The notes under the pieces are model-generated. The model did not search any database. It worked only from the letters and a program-made list of their open reading frames with translations, and was not told the DNA's origin. This document shows, piece by piece, positions 60,568 through 64,000 of a stretch of DNA of 64,000 nucleotides; positions within the stretch are counted from its first letter, which is position 1; each line of letters begins with the position of its first letter. A program made the translations under genes and the position numbers. This DNA is from Vibrio zhanjiangensis (GTDB taxonomy: Bacteria; Pseudomonadota; Gammaproteobacteria; Enterobacterales; Vibrionaceae). Location: the NCBI RefSeq assembly GCF_030161235.1, contig NZ_BSPW01000061.1, forward strand, positions 1 to 64,000. The letters are read 5' to 3'.

Positions 60568-62610
60568 ATGTCTAATCCTCTTCTCAGTTTTACGGATTTG
60601 CCACCTTTCTCTCAGATCAAGCCAGAGCATGTTAAACCCGCAGTCGAACAGGCAATCGCAGATTGCCGGGCAAAAATCGAGCAAGTACTGGCAGGCAACA
60701 GCCACCCTACTTGGGAAAATATTGTTGCCCCAATTGAAGAAGTTGATGATCGCTTGAGTCGTATTTGGTCACCAGTGAGTCATATGAATTCGGTGGTGAA
60801 CAGTGATGAGCTGCGTGAAGCTTACGAAAGCTGCTTACCTCTTTTGTCGGAATACGGGACTTGGGTTGGTCAACATAAAGGTTTGTTTGAGGCGTACAAA
60901 GCGATTAAAGCAAGTGATGAATTTTCTGCCCTCACTCAAGCGCAGAAGAAAACGGTGACGAACGCTTTACGTGACTTTGAGTTGTCAGGTATTGGTTTGC
61001 CTGCCGATGAGCAACATCGCTATGGTGAGATCAGTAAACGCATGTCTGAGTTAGGGTCTAAGTTTTCGAATAATGTGCTTGATGCCACCATGGGTTGGAC
61101 GAAACACATAGTGGATGAGCAAGCTCTTGTTGGTATGCCAGAGTCGGCGCTTGCGGCGGCGAAAGCGGCGGCACAAGCTAAGGATTTGGATGGTTACCTA
61201 TTAACTCTCGATATGCCTTCTTACTTGCCAGTGATGACCTATTGTGACAATCAGGCGCTGCGCAAGGAGATATACGAAGCGTATGTGACGCGTGCTTCGG
61301 ATAGAGGCCCAAATGCAGGTGAGTGGGATAACACTGAGATAATCAATGAGCAGCTAAAACTTCGCTATGAAATTGCACGTATGCTGGGCTTTAACACCTT
61401 TAGTGAAAAATCGTTGGCAACAAAAATGGCGGAAAATCCAGCTCAAGTGTTGGGCTTTCTGAACGATCTTGCCAACAAGGCAAAGCCTCAGGGTGAGCGA
61501 GAAGTAGAGGCGTTACGTCAGTTTGCTAAAAGCGAATATGGTGTAGAAGAGCTTGAACTGTGGGATATTGCGTATTATAGCGAAAAGCAAAAGCAGCACT
61601 TATTCCAAATTTCTGATGAAGAACTTCGGCCATATTTTCCCGAACACAGGGCAGTTAGCGGCTTGTTTGAGGTCTTAAATCGTGTGTTTGGGATGAAGGT
61701 TGTAGAGCGCGAAGGGGTAGACACATGGCATGAGTCGGTGCGCTTTTTCGATATCTTCGATGCCAGCGACAATCTGCGCGGCAGTTTTTATCTTGATCTG
61801 TATGCTCGTGAGCATAAACGTGGTGGCGCATGGATGGACGAATGTCGTGTGTGCCGCATCAATGCTAAGGGAGAGCGACAATCTCCAGTGGCCTATTTGA
61901 CGTGTAATTTCAGTCGCCCGATTGGTGATAACCCTGCGCTTTTTACCCATAATGAAGTAGTGACACTGTTCCATGAATTTGGTCATGGTATCCATCATAT
62001 GCTCACCCAAGTAGAAACTGGCGCTGTGTCTGGGATAAATGGTGTGCCTTGGGATGCGGTAGAGCTCCCTAGTCAGTTTTTAGAAAACTGGTGTTGGGAG
62101 CAAGAAGCGTTGGCGTTTATCTCAGGCCACTACAAAACTGGCGAGCCTCTACCTAAAGAGATGCTCGATAAGATGCTCGCGGCAAAGAACTTCCAGTCCG
62201 CGATGTTTATTTTGCGCCAGCTAGAGTTTGGCCTGTTTGATTTTACGCTTCATACCCAATTTGATCCTGAGATAGGCCCCAAAGTACTAGAAACATTGGC
62301 CGAGGTAAAAGCCAAGGTCGCTGTTTTACCGAGTTTGGAGTGGAATCGCTTCTCACACAGCTTTAGTCATGTATTTGCTGGTGGCTACAGTGCGGGCTAT
62401 TACAGTTATTTGTGGGCAGAAGTGCTTTCATCAGATGCTTTTTCTCGCTTTGAGGAAGAAGGGATATTTAATATCGAAACGGGTAAGAGCTTCCTCAATA
62501 ATATTCTTGAAATGGGAGGGAGTGAAGAACCTATGGAGCTCTTTAAGCGCTTTAGAGGCAGAGAGCCACAAATTGATGCCTTGCTACGCCATTCAGGTAT
62601 TCAAGCATAA
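60568..62610 (+). CDS. prlC: Oligopeptidase A
   Basis: A 680-residue M3 metallopeptidase. The zinc site is HEFGHGIHH with the downstream glutamate in LPSQFLENW; the start MSNPLLSFTDLPPFSQI matches E. coli PrlC. It degrades signal peptides and oligopeptides in the cytoplasm. ATG at 60568 has AAGGA seven bases before it. It ends at a strong palindromic terminator. Confidence 0.97.
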   Translation: MSNPLLSFTDLPPFSQIKPEHVKPAVEQAIADCRAKIEQVLAGNSHPTWENIVAPIEEVDDRLSRIWSPVSHMNSVVNSDELREAYESCLPLLSEYGTWVGQHKGLFEAYKAIKASDEFSALTQAQKKTVTNALRDFELSGIGLPADEQHRYGEISKRMSELGSKFSNNVLDATMGWTKHIVDEQALVGMPESALAAAKAAAQAKDLDGYLLTLDMPSYLPVMTYCDNQALRKEIYEAYVTRASDRGPNAGEWDNTEIINEQLKLRYEIARMLGFNTFSEKSLATKMAENPAQVLGFLNDLANKAKPQGEREVEALRQFAKSEYGVEELELWDIAYYSEKQKQHLFQISDEELRPYFPEHRAVSGLFEVLNRVFGMKVVEREGVDTWHESVRFFDIFDASDNLRGSFYLDLYAREHKRGGAWMDECRVCRINAKGERQSPVAYLTCNFSRPIGDNPALFTHNEVVTLFHEFGHGIHHMLTQVETGAVSGINGVPWDAVELPSQFLENWCWEQEALAFISGHYKTGEPLPKEMLDKMLAAKNFQSAMFILRQLEFGLFDFTLHTQFDPEIGPKVLETLAEVKAKVAVLPSLEWNRFSHSFSHVFAGGYSAGYYSYLWAEVLSSDAFSRFEEEGIFNIETGKSFLNNILEMGGSEEPMELFKRFRGREPQIDALLRHSGIQA

Positions 62611-62626
62611 GTTAATGGTACCGAGT

Positions 62627-62658
62627 AATCGCGCCCTCATATGAGGGCGCGATTATTT
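62627..62658 (+). terminator. prlC terminator
   Basis: AATCGCGCCCTCAT (62627-62640) is followed directly by its reverse complement ATGAGGGCGCGATT (62641-62654) and then ATTTT. Confidence 0.85.
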
Positions 62659-62796
62659 TAAGCCATCTTCACTGTATATCGTTTCTCATACTTATCGCTG
62701 AGCTTTGGCAAAGCGTGTCTCCTAACTTGAAGCTGTCTTTTGCTATTGGGTTATTGCTGCTGTAAAGGAGTTTGGAGCGTTTTTGTGGTTAATATT

Positions 62797-62826
62797 TTCA
62801 ACTCTGGATAGCGTTTAGGTTATAAT
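62797..62826 (+). promoter_or_regulatory. Probable uvrD promoter
   Basis: A perfect TATAAT (62821-62826) with TTCAAC (62797-62802) 18 bases upstream, 38 bases before the ATG. I see no clear LexA box in the gap. Confidence 0.6.
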
Positions 62827-62863
62827 CGTTTTTCATGTATAGATAACCAGTGACTAAATTCCA

Positions 62864-64000
62864 ATGGATCCTTCTTTACTCCTCGACGGCCTTAACGATA
62901 AGCAGCGTGAAGCTGTTGCTGCCCCACTTGAAAACTTACTGGTTCTTGCCGGAGCAGGAAGTGGTAAAACTCGTGTTTTGGTACATCGTATTGCTTGGTT
63001 AATGTCGGTTGAACAAGCTTCGCCTTTTTCAATTATGTCGGTCACTTTTACCAACAAAGCAGCCGCTGAAATGCGTGGTCGGATTGAAGACCTGACGATG
63101 GGTAATGCTTCGGGAATGTGGAATGGCACTTTTCATGGTATTTGTCATCGAATCTTACGGGCCCATTATCTTGATGCTGAGTTACCAGAAGATTTTCAAA
63201 TCATGGACAGTGACGATCAACAGCGCTTATTGCGCCGTCTGATTAAAGCGCAGAACCTTGATGAGAAACAGTGGCCAGCAAGGCAAGTTGCATGGTGGAT
63301 AAACGGTAAAAAAGATGAGGGACTACGCCCTAAACATATCGATGCGTACCGCGATCCTGTGACGCAAACGTATCTTCAGCTTTATAGTACCTATCAAGAA
63401 GCCTGTGATCGGGCCGGACTCGTCGATTTTGCTGAAATTTTGCTCAGAGCGCATGAGCTGCTGCGTAACAAAAAACATATCCGAGAACATTACCAAGCCC
63501 GTTTTAAGCATATTTTGGTCGATGAATTTCAAGACACCAATAATATCCAATATGCTTGGCTAAGAATGATGGCTGGGCCTGAATCTAATGTGATGATTGT
63601 TGGTGACGATGACCAATCTATCTATGGGTGGCGCGGTGCAAAAATCGAAAATATTGAAAAATTCACTCATGAATTTCCAAACGTTAATACGATACGCTTA
63701 GAGCAAAACTATCGCTCGACCAAGACAATTCTTGAGGCATCAAATGCCTTGATTGCCAATAATACCGAGCGAATGGGCAAGGAATTGTGGACGGAAGGTT
63801 TGGCTGGGGAGCCTATTTCGGTGTACTCGGCCTACAACGAGTTGGATGAAGCCCGTTTTGTGGTCAATAAAATCAAAGATTGGCAAGAGAAAGGCGGGGC
63901 GCTTGACGATGCCGCTTTACTGTATCGCAATAATGCCCAATCACGAGTATTGGAAGAGGCATTGATTCAAGCGGGTTTACCTTATCGTATTTATGGTGGA
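62864..64000 (+). CDS. uvrD: UvrD (DNA helicase II), 5' part only
   Basis: The first 379 codons of a superfamily 1 helicase, cut by the window end. Walker A is [12 protein letters not shown], Ia [12 protein letters not shown], Walker B ILVDEFQDTNN, then [13 protein letters not shown] and RLEQNYRST. It begins MDPSLLLDGLNDKQREAV, like E. coli UvrD (about 720 residues in full). It works in excision and mismatch repair. There is no strong ribosome site before the ATG. Confidence 0.97.
   Translation, partial: MDPSLLLDGLNDKQREAVAAPLENLLVLAGAGSGKTRVLVHRIAWLMSVEQASPFSIMSVTFTNKAAAEMRGRIEDLTMGNASGMWNGTFHGICHRILRAHYLDAELPEDFQIMDSDDQQRLLRRLIKAQNLDEKQWPARQVAWWINGKKDEGLRPKHIDAYRDPVTQTYLQLYSTYQEACDRAGLVDFAEILLRAHELLRNKKHIREHYQARFKHILVDEFQDTNNIQYAWLRMMAGPESNVMIVGDDDQSIYGWRGAKIENIEKFTHEFPNVNTIRLEQNYRSTKTILEASNALIANNTERMGKELWTEGLAGEPISVYSAYNELDEARFVVNKIKDWQEKGGALDDAALLYRNNAQSRVLEEALIQAGLPYRIYGG

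Overview
The window is a 64 kb piece of a Vibrio-type gammaproteobacterial chromosome, most likely the large chromosome. This is inferred from gene order and protein resemblance: ubiEJB-tatABC-tatD-hemB, polA-Spot 42-engB-cytochrome c4-CsrC-yihI-hemN, ilvY/ilvC-ubiK-vexBAR-rep-cytochrome c5, an Arg/His/Pro tRNA cluster, and gor-rlmJ-prlC-uvrD. Most of the window is conserved core genome. Species cannot be read from the sequence alone.

Layout. (1) About 0.2-8.2 kb is accessory and enriched in host-interaction genes. It holds a YopT-like (C58) cysteine protease, a secreted HbpS/GlcG-like protein divergent from an OmpR/histidine-kinase pair, a small secreted protein with cystatin-like motifs, a clear aerolysin, and, upstream on the aerolysin strand, an overlapping two-gene ToxR/VtrA-type membrane regulator plus partner. 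(2) 8.4-19.2 kb holds an HDOD protein, an EamA transporter, rmuC, the ubiquinone genes ubiE-ubiJ-ubiB running into tatABC, then tatD, a Mg-type hemB and a GNAT acetyltransferase. (3) 19.2-31.7 kb holds a gene-free stretch rich in GATC and DnaA boxes before polA, the Spot 42 RNA, engB, cytochrome c4, a GGA-rich CsrB/CsrC-family RNA, a methyltransferase, yihI, a DUF2489-like protein, hemN, the ilvY/ilvC divergon and ubiK. (4) 31.8-39.4 kb holds a vexRAB-like RND efflux operon with a perfect 18-bp palindrome before its TetR gene, rep helicase and cytochrome c5. (5) 39.6-40.2 kb holds tRNA-Arg, then a duplicated tRNA-His/tRNA-Pro pair. (6) 40.7-54.3 kb holds a peptide-type ABC importer with a terminator between binding-protein and permease genes, a SPOR lipid-free secreted protein, an unassigned membrane coiled-coil protein divergent from a receiver-domain protein, a lipoprotein, a hybrid sensor kinase divergent from a periplasmic binding protein, and a RibX-RibA fusion. 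(7) 54.3-64 kb holds an 880-bp AT-rich leader before a multidomain GH19 chitinase, an acetyltransferase, gor, rlmJ, prlC and the 5' part of uvrD, which runs off the window.

How the genes fit together. The ubi and tat genes serve respiration and export of folded proteins. hemB, hemN, cytochromes c4/c5 and gor serve haem and redox metabolism. Spot 42 and the CsrC-like RNA are global carbon-use regulators flanking engB. The first 8 kb looks like a compact virulence or defence-against-eukaryote segment in which a membrane sensor pair plausibly controls the aerolysin. That control is inferred from position only.
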